DNA of 64,000 nt from Amycolatopsis roodepoortensis (lineage in GTDB: Bacteria; Actinomycetota; Actinomycetes; Mycobacteriales; Pseudonocardiaceae): assembly GCF_014873915.1 (NCBI RefSeq), contig NZ_JADBEJ010000005.1, forward strand, positions 1,178,001 to 1,242,000, in the 5' to 3' direction. The position numbers and the translations under genes were made by a program. How positions within the stretch are numbered: position 1 is the stretch's first letter; every line of letters starts with the position of its first letter. Under the pieces are notes generated by a model, which saw nothing but the letters and a program-made list of their open reading frames with translations, was not told the origin of the DNA and did not search any database. Positions 8,291-16,086 of the stretch are shown here, piece by piece.

Positions 8291-8767
8291 TCAGTCCAGG
8301 AGATCGGTCTCCCAGTTGGTGCGCTGGATCTCGACGTCGACCGTCCGGATCTCCCCCGCGACCCGGTCCGCGCGCGACCGCAGCTCCGCGACCGGGAGCG
8401 CGGAGAGGTACCGCAGCTCCGACCGGAGCTGACGGCCGTAGCCACCCTGGTTGCGGCCCGCCGCGGCGTCGGCGGCCGCGGTGAGGACGCCGTGCCGGAG
8501 CCGGAGGACGTCGCGGCGCGCGATCGCGTCGGTGATCGTGCCCTCCCCGAGCGGGGTCGCGGCGTTGGTCCGGTTGATCCGCCGGATCAGCGATTCCAGT
8601 TCGTCCAGCGCGGTTTCGGCTTCGACGAGCAGGGCGGACGCGTCTTCCGACGGTTCCTCGCCCTCCTGGTGCCGCGCGTTGTCGACGATCCGGGAGCGCA
8701 GTGCCTCCACCTTTTTGGTCGCGTCGGCGCGCAGCGCGAGCGCTTCGGCCAGTTTGATCCGGGACAT
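8291..8767 (-). CDS. DIP1984 family protein
   Basis: 158 residues beginning MSRIKLAEALALRADATKK, the diagnostic opening of the DIP1984 family. The protein is almost entirely charged helix (RIVDNARHQEGEEPSEDA, LDELESLIRRINRTNAAT, AIARRDVLRLRHGVL), consistent with a coiled-coil or helical bundle. The family is widespread in bacteria and has no firm function; some members are linked to septicolysin. Single gene. Confidence 0.85.
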   Translation of the reverse strand: MSRIKLAEALALRADATKKVEALRSRIVDNARHQEGEEPSEDASALLVEAETALDELESLIRRINRTNAATPLGEGTITDAIARRDVLRLRHGVLTAAADAAAGRNQGGYGRQLRSELRYLSALPVAELRSRADRVAGEIRTVDVEIQRTNWETDLLD

Positions 8768-8811
8768 GCCGGGAAGTATCGACCAAGATCGACGGCCGCC
8801 GCACCCGGTTT

Positions 8812-9339
8812 TCAGCCCGCCAGGGAATGCCTGCGGTAGGAGGAATCCGGCTCGGTGAACTCGATCCCGTTCTCGTCCAAGGCGTTGAAGACGGTGAACC
8901 GGCCGCGCGGGAAGACGAAGCCGACCGCGACCATGCCGTTCGCCATGTCTCGCGTCGCACAGTCGAGCAGCTCGACGTCTCGGAGCACCTGACCCTCCAA
9001 AGCGGACAGTTCCGGGAAGACATCCCGCCGCCAGCGCAACGGGCTCGGCTCGGCCGGATCACCCCAATCCCATGAGGACTTCCCGTACGGGTCGATCGTG
9101 TTCCAGGTCAGCGAAAGCTCGTCGAACTTCCAGTGCGTGATCTCCAGCCGTTCGTCGCCGAAGTCGGCCACGACGGGCGCGTCCGGGAGCCATTCGTCGT
9201 ATTCGACGAACCAGGTGAGGTGGACGTGCCGAAGTCTCTTGCCGATCAGCGCGCGCAAACGATTCCCGTGCGCCCTCCGGATCGTCTCGAGTCCGGAGAG
9301 CCACACGGGTTCGTAACCCTCGATGTCGAAGAACGCCAC
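8812..9339 (-). CDS. Hypothetical protein, 175 residues
   Basis: No family recognised. The protein starts at a GTG (9339) and is soluble, acidic and rich in Trp and aromatic residues (HLTWFVEYDEWLPDAP, SLTWNTIDPYGKSSWDWGDP). A mixed alpha/beta fold is likely. Codon use matches the neighbours, so it is a real gene. It is next to a CBS-domain gene on the same strand (17 bp away), but has its own reading frame and probably only shares a transcript. Confidence 0.7.
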   Translation of the reverse strand: MAFFDIEGYEPVWLSGLETIRRAHGNRLRALIGKRLRHVHLTWFVEYDEWLPDAPVVADFGDERLEITHWKFDELSLTWNTIDPYGKSSWDWGDPAEPSPLRWRRDVFPELSALEGQVLRDVELLDCATRDMANGMVAVGFVFPRGRFTVFNALDENGIEFTEPDSSYRRHSLAG

Positions 9340-9356
9340 CGAAGGAGTATGGCGGG

Positions 9357-9773
9357 TCAGTCGTAGGACAGTGCTTCCACCAGCTCGCCGCTGTCCGGGT
9401 TGGGCAGCGCCCTGGCCACGTCGGCCTGCGCCACGATGCCGACCAACTTGTGCCCGTCGATCACCGGCAGCCGCCGGACCTTGTGGTTCGCCATGGTGCG
9501 CATGATCTCCTCGGCGTCGTCGTCCGCGCCGATCGTCACCGCCTCGCCCTGGGCCAGTTCGGAGGCGTGCAGCGCCCTCGGGTCCTTGCCCTCGGCGAGC
9601 ACCTTCACCACGATGTCGCGGTCGGTCAGCATGCCCTGGAGCTTGCCGTCCTCACCGCAGATCGGCAGCGCGCCCACGGACTCGGCGGCCATCTTCTTCG
9701 CCGCGTCGAGCACGGTTTCGGAAGCGGACACGCAGGTCGCGTCCGCGGTCATGATCTCTCGTGCGGTGGTCAT
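9357..9773 (-). CDS. Two-CBS-domain protein
   Basis: 138 residues made of two CBS motifs: residues of about 7-60 (EIMTADATCVSASETVLDAA, GALPICGEDGKLQGMLTDRD) and 72-125 (ALHASELAQGEAVTIGADDD region, then VRRLPVIDGHKLVGIVAQAD). CBS pairs bind adenine nucleotides and sense energy state. The protein has no attached enzyme, as in mycobacterial hypoxic-response proteins. The start ATG at 9773 has GAAAGGAG 7 bases upstream, so the longer open frame is not used. Confidence 0.9.
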   Translation of the reverse strand: MTTAREIMTADATCVSASETVLDAAKKMAAESVGALPICGEDGKLQGMLTDRDIVVKVLAEGKDPRALHASELAQGEAVTIGADDDAEEIMRTMANHKVRRLPVIDGHKLVGIVAQADVARALPNPDSGELVEALSYD

Positions 9774-9833
9774 CCCATCGCTCCTTTCGTCAGGATCCGC
9801 ATACCGGATACCCGGCATCCGCGTGCCGACACC

Positions 9834-11027
9834 TCAAGCCACCGACGGCTCCAGCAGGATCTTGACCGCGCCGTCCTGCTTCTTCTGGAAGATCTCGTAC
9901 GCGTGCGGTGCTTCCGCCAGCGGGAGCTTGTGCGTCGCGAAGCCCTCGACGCCGAGCGGGTCGGCGGAGTCGGTGATCAGCGGCATGATGTCGTCGATCC
10001 AGCGCCGGACGTTGGCCTGCCCCATCCGCAGGGTGATCTGCTTGTCGAACAGTTCCATCATCGGCAGCGGGTCGACCATGCCGCCGTAGACGCCGCTCAG
10101 CGAGATCGTCCCGCCGCGCCGCACGCAGTCGATGGCCGCGTACAGCACGCTGAGCCGGTCGACCGCGGCCTTCTCGGTGATCTTCGCGCCGATCGGATCG
10201 GGCAGGAGGGCGACGAGATTCTGCGCCAGCCGCCCGACCGGGGCGCCGTGCGCCTCCATCCCGACGGCGTCGATCACCGAATCCGCGCCCCGGCCGCCGG
10301 TGGCCTCGCGGATGACGTCGCCGAGGTACTTGTGCTCCCGCGTGTCGTAGGTGACGACGCCTGCCGCGGCTGCCTTCGCGAGCCTTTCCGGCACAAGGTC
10401 GATGCCGATCACCTTGCCGGCGCCCCGGTGTTTCGCGATCCGGCAGCAGAACTGGCCGATCGGGCCCAGCCCGAACACCACTACCGTCCCTCCCTCGGGA
10501 ATGGCAGCGTAGTCGACGGCCTGCCAGGCCGTGGGCACGACGTCGGAGAGGTACACGAACCGCTCGTCCGGCGGGCCGTCCGGCACCTTGATCGGGCCGT
10601 AGTGGGCCTGCGGGACGCGCAGGTATTCGGCCTGGCCGCCCGGGACCTGGCCGTAGAGCTTGGTGTAGCCGAGCAGCGCCGCGCCCTTGCCGCGGTCGGT
10701 GACCTGGGTGGTCTCGCACTGCGACTGAAGGCCGCGGTCGCACATGAAGCAGTGGCCGCAGGAGATGTTGAAGGGGACCACGACGCGGTCGCCGGGTTTC
10801 AGGTTCGTCACCCCGGAGCCGACCTCTTCGACGACGCCCATGGGCTCGTGCCCGAGGATGTCGCCCTCGTCGATGAAGGCGCCGAGGACCTCGTAAAGGT
10901 GCAGGTCGGAACCGCAGATCCCGGTCGAGGTGATCCGCACGATCGCGTCGGTCGGTTCGACCAGTTTCGGATCCGGGACGGTGTCCACCCGGACATCGCG
11001 TTTCCCGTGCCAGGTGACGGCCTTCAT
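9834..11027 (-). CDS. Zinc-dependent alcohol dehydrogenase (FdhA-like MDR)
   Basis: 397 residues, a medium-chain dehydrogenase. The catalytic zinc region is TGICGSDLHLYE with GHEPMGVVEEVG, and the structural zinc site is CGHCFMCDRGLQSQC. The NAD(P) site is VVVFGLGPIGQFCCRIAKH, and a C-terminal GYTKL-YGQVPGGQAEYLRVP segment is typical of the glutathione-independent formaldehyde dehydrogenase-like subgroup. The ATG at 11027 is taken because a purine-rich AAGGGAGC site lies just upstream. Divergent from a VOC gene. Substrate is not fixed by sequence. Confidence 0.88.
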   Translation of the reverse strand: MKAVTWHGKRDVRVDTVPDPKLVEPTDAIVRITSTGICGSDLHLYEVLGAFIDEGDILGHEPMGVVEEVGSGVTNLKPGDRVVVPFNISCGHCFMCDRGLQSQCETTQVTDRGKGAALLGYTKLYGQVPGGQAEYLRVPQAHYGPIKVPDGPPDERFVYLSDVVPTAWQAVDYAAIPEGGTVVVFGLGPIGQFCCRIAKHRGAGKVIGIDLVPERLAKAAAAGVVTYDTREHKYLGDVIREATGGRGADSVIDAVGMEAHGAPVGRLAQNLVALLPDPIGAKITEKAAVDRLSVLYAAIDCVRRGGTISLSGVYGGMVDPLPMMELFDKQITLRMGQANVRRWIDDIMPLITDSADPLGVEGFATHKLPLAEAPHAYEIFQKKQDGAVKILLEPSVA

Positions 11028-11117
11028 GGTGCTCCCTTCGGCGAGTGGCTCTGCTCCCCCGCCGGATGCCCGTCCGCGCATCCGGCAAACCTCGCCGTTC
11101 CGTGCCACCGTGGAACC

Positions 11118-11477
11118 ATGCGAACCCGGATGCTCGCCGTCACCGTCGACTGCCGTGAGGCCGAAGCGCTGGCCGCGTTCTGGAAGGAAGCGCTCGGCTA
11201 TGCCGAGACCGAACGGTGGACCGACGGTCACGGGGTGACCTATGTCGAGCTGAAGAGCCCCGACGTGCCGAGCCTGCTCTTCCAGCCGGTCCCCGAGGAG
11301 AAGTCGGTCAAGAACCGGCTGCACCTCGACATCGCGCCCACCGAACTCGAGCAGCGCGAGGAGGTCTCCCGGCTCGTGTCACTCGGCGCGAAGATCCTGG
11401 AAGACGCCGAGTCGGACCCCTGGGTGGTCATGGCCGACCCGGAAGAGAACGAATTCTGCGTGCTGCCGCGGCGCTGA
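11118..11477 (+). CDS. VOC (glyoxalase/bleomycin-resistance fold) protein
   Basis: 119 residues, one VOC repeat pair: AVTVDCREAEALAAFWKEAL at the start, then VTYVELKSPDVPSLLFQPVP, KNRLHLDIAPTELEQREEVS and EDAESDPWVVMADPEENEFC. The glyoxalase_6-type layout with the final WVVMADPEGNEFC-like segment is clear. Such proteins bind metals or sequester small molecules; substrate unknown. The ATG at 11118 starts a standard N-terminus. The gene ends at a strong palindrome (11488-11533). Confidence 0.85.
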   Translation: MRTRMLAVTVDCREAEALAAFWKEALGYAETERWTDGHGVTYVELKSPDVPSLLFQPVPEEKSVKNRLHLDIAPTELEQREEVSRLVSLGAKILEDAESDPWVVMADPEENEFCVLPRR

Positions 11478-11487
11478 CCCACCTGGG

Positions 11488-11533
11488 CTCGTGAGTGGTA
11501 AGGACGGTTCTAACCGTCCTTACCACTCACGAG
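11488..11533. repeat. 46-bp perfect palindrome, REP-like, probable bidirectional terminator
   Basis: Two 22-base arms, beginning CTCGTGAGTGGTAAGG, pair perfectly around a CT loop. It lies between the convergent VOC gene and the 66-residue ORF, so it can terminate both. A near-identical copy (two mismatches) lies at 58311-58356. Confidence 0.8.
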
Positions 11534-11541
11534 GTCGTCTC

Positions 11542-11742
11542 TCAGGCGGCCTCGTCGTCGGTCCGGACCGGCCGTTCGGAATGCAGCCCCAGCATCTCCA
11601 GCAGCATCCGGCAATCGGTCGCGTCGCGGGCGTTCGCGACCACCGCTTCGGTCGCCTTGCGGAGCACCGCCGCCCGCACCGTGGTCGCCCCACCGTCGAC
11701 CAGTTCCTCCACCGGACGCGTTTCGTCGAACGGGTTCCCCAT
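11542..11742 (-). CDS. Small hypothetical protein, 66 residues
   Basis: The ORF begins MGNPFDETRPVEELVDGG and is followed by a helix rich in Ala, Arg and Leu (AAVLRKATEAVVANARDATD) and CRMLLEMLGLHSERP. The ATG at 11742 has a textbook site, GGAGG, 6 bases upstream, which makes it a real gene despite its size. No family recognised; soluble and helical. It is divergent from the GNAT gene. Confidence 0.72.
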   Translation of the reverse strand: MGNPFDETRPVEELVDGGATTVRAAVLRKATEAVVANARDATDCRMLLEMLGLHSERPVRTDDEAA

Positions 11743-11889
11743 GACCCACCTCCGTCGTCCCTTTCGTTGATACCGGATTCCGGCGGCGGACGCCCCCGCG
11801 TTCGTGCGGTTTCCAGCGGCGCCCCAGGCGGTTTCTCCCTAGACTGGCGCCATTCGGACGAGCGGACGGAGCGGGAACTGACCACCGAG

Positions 11890-12384
11890 TTGCACGGGGA
11901 GTTCGTGACCCTGACCCCGGTCACCGAGGCCCATGTCCCGGACCTGCGGCGGATCCGCGGCGCGGCCGAGGTCGCGGCGCGCTGGGGTTCGGTCGAAGAC
12001 TCCCCCACCTGGCCGTTCGACGACCCCACGACGACCTGCTTCACGGTCCTGGAAGGCGGCGTCGTCCGCGGCTTCGTCCAGTACGGCGAAGAGGAGGACC
12101 CGATGTACCGGCACGCGTCGGTCGACCTCTTCCTCGACCCGGCCGCCCACGGCCGCGGGCTGGGCACGGACACCGTCCGCACGATGGCGCGGCATCTCCT
12201 GCACGATCGCGGGCACCATCGGCTGGTGATCGATCCCGCCGTGGACAACGACGCCGCCATCCGCTGCTACAAGGCCGTCGGCTTCCGCGAGGTCGGGGTG
12301 ATGCGCGGCTACGAACGCGACACCGACGGCGAAGGCTGGCACGACGGACTGCTGATGGACTTGCTCGCCGAAGACCTCACGTAG
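11890..12384 (+). CDS. GNAT acetyltransferase, AAC(6')-like
   Basis: About 164 residues with a GNAT fold. The motif A acetyl-CoA loop is visible as DPAAHGRGLGTDTVRTMARH, followed by HRLVIDPAVDNDAAIRCYKA and VGFREVGVMRGYERDTDGE. The order and the final GWHDGLLMDLLAEDL match actinobacterial proteins annotated as aminoglycoside 6'-N-acetyltransferases. Resistance is not proven; many relatives act on other amines. The start is uncertain: I use the TTG at 11890, but a CTG at 11878 with GGAG upstream is also possible. The 3' end overlaps the convergent EamA gene by 76 bp. Confidence 0.8.
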   Translation: MHGEFVTLTPVTEAHVPDLRRIRGAAEVAARWGSVEDSPTWPFDDPTTTCFTVLEGGVVRGFVQYGEEEDPMYRHASVDLFLDPAAHGRGLGTDTVRTMARHLLHDRGHHRLVIDPAVDNDAAIRCYKAVGFREVGVMRGYERDTDGEGWHDGLLMDLLAEDLT

Positions 12385-13244
12385 CGGGTCAGGGCGACAC
12401 CGAGCAGCACCACGGCCATCCCGGCGAGCACCCGCGGGCCGAGTTCCTCACCGAGCACGATCGCGCCCAGCGCGACCGAGACGACCGGCAGCAGGTAGCC
12501 GACGGTCGCCGCGGAGGTCGCGCCCTCGTCGGCGATGAGCCGGTAGTTGAGGTAGAAGGTGACGCCGGTGCCGAAGATCCCGAGGACGACGACGGCGACC
12601 ACCGCGGTCACGTTCAGCGGCCCGGACGGTGCGGCGTCGAACGGCAGCGCCAGCGCGCTCAGCCCGGTGGCGGTCAGCAGCTGGGCCGCGGAGATCGCGA
12701 TCGGGCCGCCCTCGCCGACGAGTTTCCGTCCCATGTAAGCGAAAGCGATCGCGTAACTGATGCCGGCGCCGAGCAGGGCCAGTGTCCCCCAGCCCAGCAG
12801 GCCGCTCTTCTGCCAGGGCGCGAAGATCAGCAGGATGCCGGCGAATCCGAGGACCAGGCCGCCGACGCGGATCGCGGTGATCCGGCGTTCGGTGCCGATC
12901 CCGATGCCGATCAGCAGCGACCACAGCGGGGTCGTCGCGTTCATCACCCCGGCGACACCGGAGTCGACGGTCAGTTCGCCGATGCTGAACAACGCGAACG
13001 GCAAGGCGTTGCAGAAGAACGCGGCGACGAGGAGCCTGCCCCAGATCCGGCGGCCGCGTGGGAGGCGTTGCCCGGCCCAGCGGCTCAGCACGAGAAGGAC
13101 GGCCGCGCCGAGCGCGCAGCGGATGACGGTCACCTGAACGGGCGGCAACCCGGTCAGGGCGAGCTTGATCCACAGGAATCCCGATCCCCACAACAGGGCG
13201 AGAACGCCCATCCGGATCAGGGTTCCCGGCGCGCCGATGCTCAC
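12309..13244 (-). CDS. EamA/DMT family transporter
   Basis: 311 residues with ten predicted membrane helices in two EamA repeats (about 10-145 and 155-290). Family marks: LWGSGFLWIKLALTGLPPVQ at the start, PLWSLLIGIGIGTERR in the middle and YLLPVVSVALGAIVLGEEL in repeat 2. Such proteins export amino acids or other metabolites. The GTG at 13244 has AAGGA upstream. The last 25 residues (Ser-rich) are the antisense reading of the GNAT gene, with which it overlaps by 76 bp. Confidence 0.88.
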   Translation of the reverse strand: MSIGAPGTLIRMGVLALLWGSGFLWIKLALTGLPPVQVTVIRCALGAAVLLVLSRWAGQRLPRGRRIWGRLLVAAFFCNALPFALFSIGELTVDSGVAGVMNATTPLWSLLIGIGIGTERRITAIRVGGLVLGFAGILLIFAPWQKSGLLGWGTLALLGAGISYAIAFAYMGRKLVGEGGPIAISAAQLLTATGLSALALPFDAAPSGPLNVTAVVAVVVLGIFGTGVTFYLNYRLIADEGATSAATVGYLLPVVSVALGAIVLGEELGPRVLAGMAVVLLGVALTRYVRSSASKSISSPSCQPSPSVSRS

Positions 13245-13625
13245 TTCGTTCCTTTCGCCGGGCCGCTCGATACCTCTTCAAGCTGCCTCGGGCGACTCGT
13301 CAGGACAAGTGAAAAGATCTACACCGACGTTAAGCGGTCCTACATGTTCCGAAAGGGTCCCGGCCGTGGCGGCCGGCAAAGGCGGCCACGGCCGGTTTCC
13401 GAGGAGATCAGTACTCGCCCGGTCGTTCGCGAGGCGGGACAGGGCCTGCTCACATTTCGCGGTCGCGCATGATCCACCTCCCTTTCGGCCGGCGCACCGG
13501 TGGGGAACGGGCGCGTTCTCGCACAGTTTGGGGGCTGTCTTCGCACCCGCGCATACCCGGTGGCCAGGTTGTGACCCAGGTAATGGGAAGGTTGTGGCAC
13601 CATCTGCCGCGCAGCGGGGAGAAAG
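13245..13625. other. Intergenic region between EamA gene and the XRE/NB-ARC/TPR regulator
   Basis: 381 bp with divergent promoter potential. A GC-rich inverted repeat, GGCCGTGGC...GCCACGGCC, lies at about 13364-13395. The only coding candidate is a six-codon ORF on the minus strand at 13450-13470 with a strong ribosome binding site; see that entry. Confidence 0.5.
13450..13470 (-). CDS. Candidate six-codon micro-ORF (MRDREM)
   Basis: ATG CGC GAC CGC GAA ATG TGA, preceded by AAAGGGAGGTG with a good spacing. The layout (GGGAGGTG, ATG, five codons with Asp in position 3, stop) is the same as the DNNW micro-ORF at 29588-29608. It sits upstream of and divergent from a large XRE/NB-ARC/TPR regulator. 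The ORF is too short to prove coding from sequence alone. Confidence 0.3.
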   Translation of the reverse strand: MRDREM

Positions 13626-15905
13626 GTGCTTCTGGTGACCGAGAATTCCGGCTCGGCCAGATCCGGGAAGACCGGTGGAGCGCGCCCGGTTTCGACGGCG
13701 GCGCTCACCTTCGGGCGCGCGTTGCGGCAACGGCGGCAGGCACGCGGACTGGCCTTGCGGGACCTTCAAAAACTCGCCTATGTCGACAAAAGCCTCATCA
13801 GCCGGGTCGAACGCGGGCTCACCCCGCCGAGCGCGGAATTCGCCGAAGCGTGTGACCGCGCGCTGGGCGCGGCCGGGGCTTTGATCGTGCTCGCCGAAGC
13901 CGCCCGCGCGGAACCTTATGTGCATCTTCCCCCGCCTCCCGATCATTTCGTCGGCCGCGCGGAACACTTGGCGCTGCTGGACGAAAAAGTGTTCACCGAA
14001 ACGGCCAAAGTGGTCTTCGTGGCCGGGCCGCCCGGGGTCGGGAAGACCGCGCTCGTGCTGAATTGGGCGAACCGGCGGCAAACGGAGTTCGACTGCGTCC
14101 TCTGGTCGGATCTTCGCGGCTATGCGGCGGGTTCCCCCGCGCAACCCGCCGACATCCTCGACGACCTTCTGCGCTGCGTCGGTGTCCGCCCCGACCGCGT
14201 CCCCGCCGAGGAGCACATGCGGCTGGCGCTCCTGCGGGGACTGCTGCGCGGCCAGCGCACGCTCGTCGTGCTGGACAACGCCCTCGACTCGCACCAGGTG
14301 CGGCCGGTGCTGCCCGGCACCCCGGACACGACCGTGCTGATCACCAGCAGGCGGCGGCTGTCCGGGCTGGTCGTCGGCACCGGGGCGGTCCAGGTTTCCT
14401 TGGAGCCACTGGAAGATCTCGAAGCGGCGCGGCTCATGGCCGATCTCATCGGCGACGAACGCGCGGCGGGCGACCCCGAAGGCGTCGGCAGGCTCGTCCG
14501 GCTGTGCGCGGCGCTCCCGCTCGCGGTGAGCATCGCCGCGGAACGGGTCGCCACGCATCCCCATCAGAGCGTCGGCGACCTCGCCCGTGAACTCGTCGCC
14601 GAGGGGCGAAGGCTGGAACTGCTCGCGGTCGACGACGACGCCGTCGGGGTCCGGGCCGCGTTCAGCTGGTCGTACCGCGCGCTGGAACCCGACACCGCCC
14701 GGATGTTCCGGCTGCTCGGTCTCCATCCCGGGCCGCGATACAGCGCGGACGCGGCGGCCGCGCTCGCCGGTCTGCCGGAACACGACGCGCTACGGCTGCT
14801 GGACAAGCTCGTGCACGCGCATCTCGTCCAGCAGATCGGCGCGCGGTACTACCGCTTCCACGACCTGCTTCGCGTCTACGCCGCCGAAGAGGCCGCCGCC
14901 GCGCGATGGCGGGACGAGCGGCAGGCTGCGGTCTCCCGGCTGACCCACTGGTACCTCCACGCCGCCAACGCGGCGAGCTGGACGCTGACCCCGGCGCGCG
15001 ACCACCACGTCGACCTGGGGCCCGCGCCCGAAGGCGTCGAGCCACTCCGGTTCGCCACGTTCGACGAGGCCTACATCTGGTGCGCGTCGGAGATGCCGAG
15101 CATCACCGGCGTCGCCCGGCTGGCGCTGGACCACGGGCTGTACGAGATCGGCTGGCGGCTGCCGGTGGAACTGTTCGACTACCACCTGCTCGGCAGGCCG
15201 TGGCAGACCTGGATCTCCAGCCACGAGGTGGCGATCGAGTCCGCGAAGGCGGGCGGCGACCTCGCCGGGCTGGCGTGGTCGGCGATCAACCTCGCCGAGG
15301 CGCACCGGCGGCGCGGCGACCTCGACCGCGCCCGCGAACTGTTCGGCCAGGCCGTCGAGCTCTCGGAAGAGATCGGCGAGAACCCGAGCCTCGGCTGGGC
15401 GCTGGTCGGGCTCGGCAACATCGCGCACGAGCGGGAGGACTACGCCGAAGCCGTTCGGCTCGCCGGGAAGAGCGTGGAGGTGAACGCCCGGATCGGCTAC
15501 CGGCTCGGCGAAGCGACCGCGCGGGTCCACCTCGGCCGCGCGTACCGCGACCTCGGCGAGCGGGACCTGGCCCTCGAACACGGCCGGCGCGCCTTCGACG
15601 CCTACGCGAAGGACGCCGACCAGCACGGCATGGGCTTCGCCCTGGTGCCGCTGGCCAGGACCTGCCGCCGGTTCGGCGATCTCGAGCAGGCGCTCGGGTA
15701 CTGCGAGCAGGCGCTGACCGCCTACCGGAACTGCGGCGACGTCTGGGGGCAGGCCGACGCGCTCGACGAACGCGGCTGCGCGCTGGCCGCGCGGGGACGG
15801 ACCGACGAGGCCATGGCCGTCTGGCGCGACGCGCTCCAGCTCGTCATGGATCTCGACGACCGGAAGGCGAGCGTGCTGCGGGGCCGTCTCGAAGGCGCGG
15901 TGTGA
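13626..15905 (+). CDS. XRE-NB-ARC-TPR transcriptional regulator
   Basis: 759 residues. Residues of about 28-85 form an XRE helix-turn-helix (FGRALRQRRQARGLALRDLQ, VDKSLISRVERGLTPPSAE). Residues of about 105-380 are an NB-ARC STAND ATPase: FVGRAEHLALLDEKVF, Walker A GPPGVGKTALVLNW, Walker B LVVLDNAL, ITSRRRLSGL, and a GLHPGP segment. From about 480 there are TPR repeats (AINLAEAHRRRGDLDRAREL, ALVGLGNIAHEREDYAEAVR, VHLGRAYRDLGERDLALEHG). Such proteins switch on specialised-metabolite genes after sensing nucleotide or peptide signals. GTG at 13626 or 13635 can start it. A possible micro-ORF lies divergently upstream. Confidence 0.9.
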   Translation: MLLVTENSGSARSGKTGGARPVSTAALTFGRALRQRRQARGLALRDLQKLAYVDKSLISRVERGLTPPSAEFAEACDRALGAAGALIVLAEAARAEPYVHLPPPPDHFVGRAEHLALLDEKVFTETAKVVFVAGPPGVGKTALVLNWANRRQTEFDCVLWSDLRGYAAGSPAQPADILDDLLRCVGVRPDRVPAEEHMRLALLRGLLRGQRTLVVLDNALDSHQVRPVLPGTPDTTVLITSRRRLSGLVVGTGAVQVSLEPLEDLEAARLMADLIGDERAAGDPEGVGRLVRLCAALPLAVSIAAERVATHPHQSVGDLARELVAEGRRLELLAVDDDAVGVRAAFSWSYRALEPDTARMFRLLGLHPGPRYSADAAAALAGLPEHDALRLLDKLVHAHLVQQIGARYYRFHDLLRVYAAEEAAAARWRDERQAAVSRLTHWYLHAANAASWTLTPARDHHVDLGPAPEGVEPLRFATFDEAYIWCASEMPSITGVARLALDHGLYEIGWRLPVELFDYHLLGRPWQTWISSHEVAIESAKAGGDLAGLAWSAINLAEAHRRRGDLDRARELFGQAVELSEEIGENPSLGWALVGLGNIAHEREDYAEAVRLAGKSVEVNARIGYRLGEATARVHLGRAYRDLGERDLALEHGRRAFDAYAKDADQHGMGFALVPLARTCRRFGDLEQALGYCEQALTAYRNCGDVWGQADALDERGCALAARGRTDEAMAVWRDALQLVMDLDDRKASVLRGRLEGAV

Positions 15906-15927
15906 CCTCAGGGCGCATGCCCGCCTC

Positions 15928-16052
15928 GGACGACACGCGTGATCGGACGGACGACACGCGTGATTGGACGGACGGCTCACCGATAGCCGGATCCTGCCGC
16001 GTTGTCGTCTCTCTGGACACGCGTGTCGTCCGCCTGATCACGCGTGTCGTCC
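15928..16052. repeat. Array of inverted ACACGCGTGAT repeats between convergent genes
   Basis: GGACGACACGCGTGAT occurs at 15928-15943 and 15949-15964. Its inverse, ATCACGCGTGTCGTCC, occurs at 16037-16052, with related copies at about 16015-16031 and 16059-16065. The transcript can fold into a long hairpin. It lies between the convergent NB-ARC regulator and the P450 gene and probably acts as their shared terminator. Confidence 0.7.
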
Positions 16053-16086
16053 GCCTGATCACGCGAGCCGGCGGGCCGGGCACGGT

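Noticed and set aside
13278..14783. 501-codon minus-strand ORF over the XRE/NB-ARC gene
   Set aside because: Shadow of the regulator; it lacks a ribosome binding site and its composition is not protein-like.
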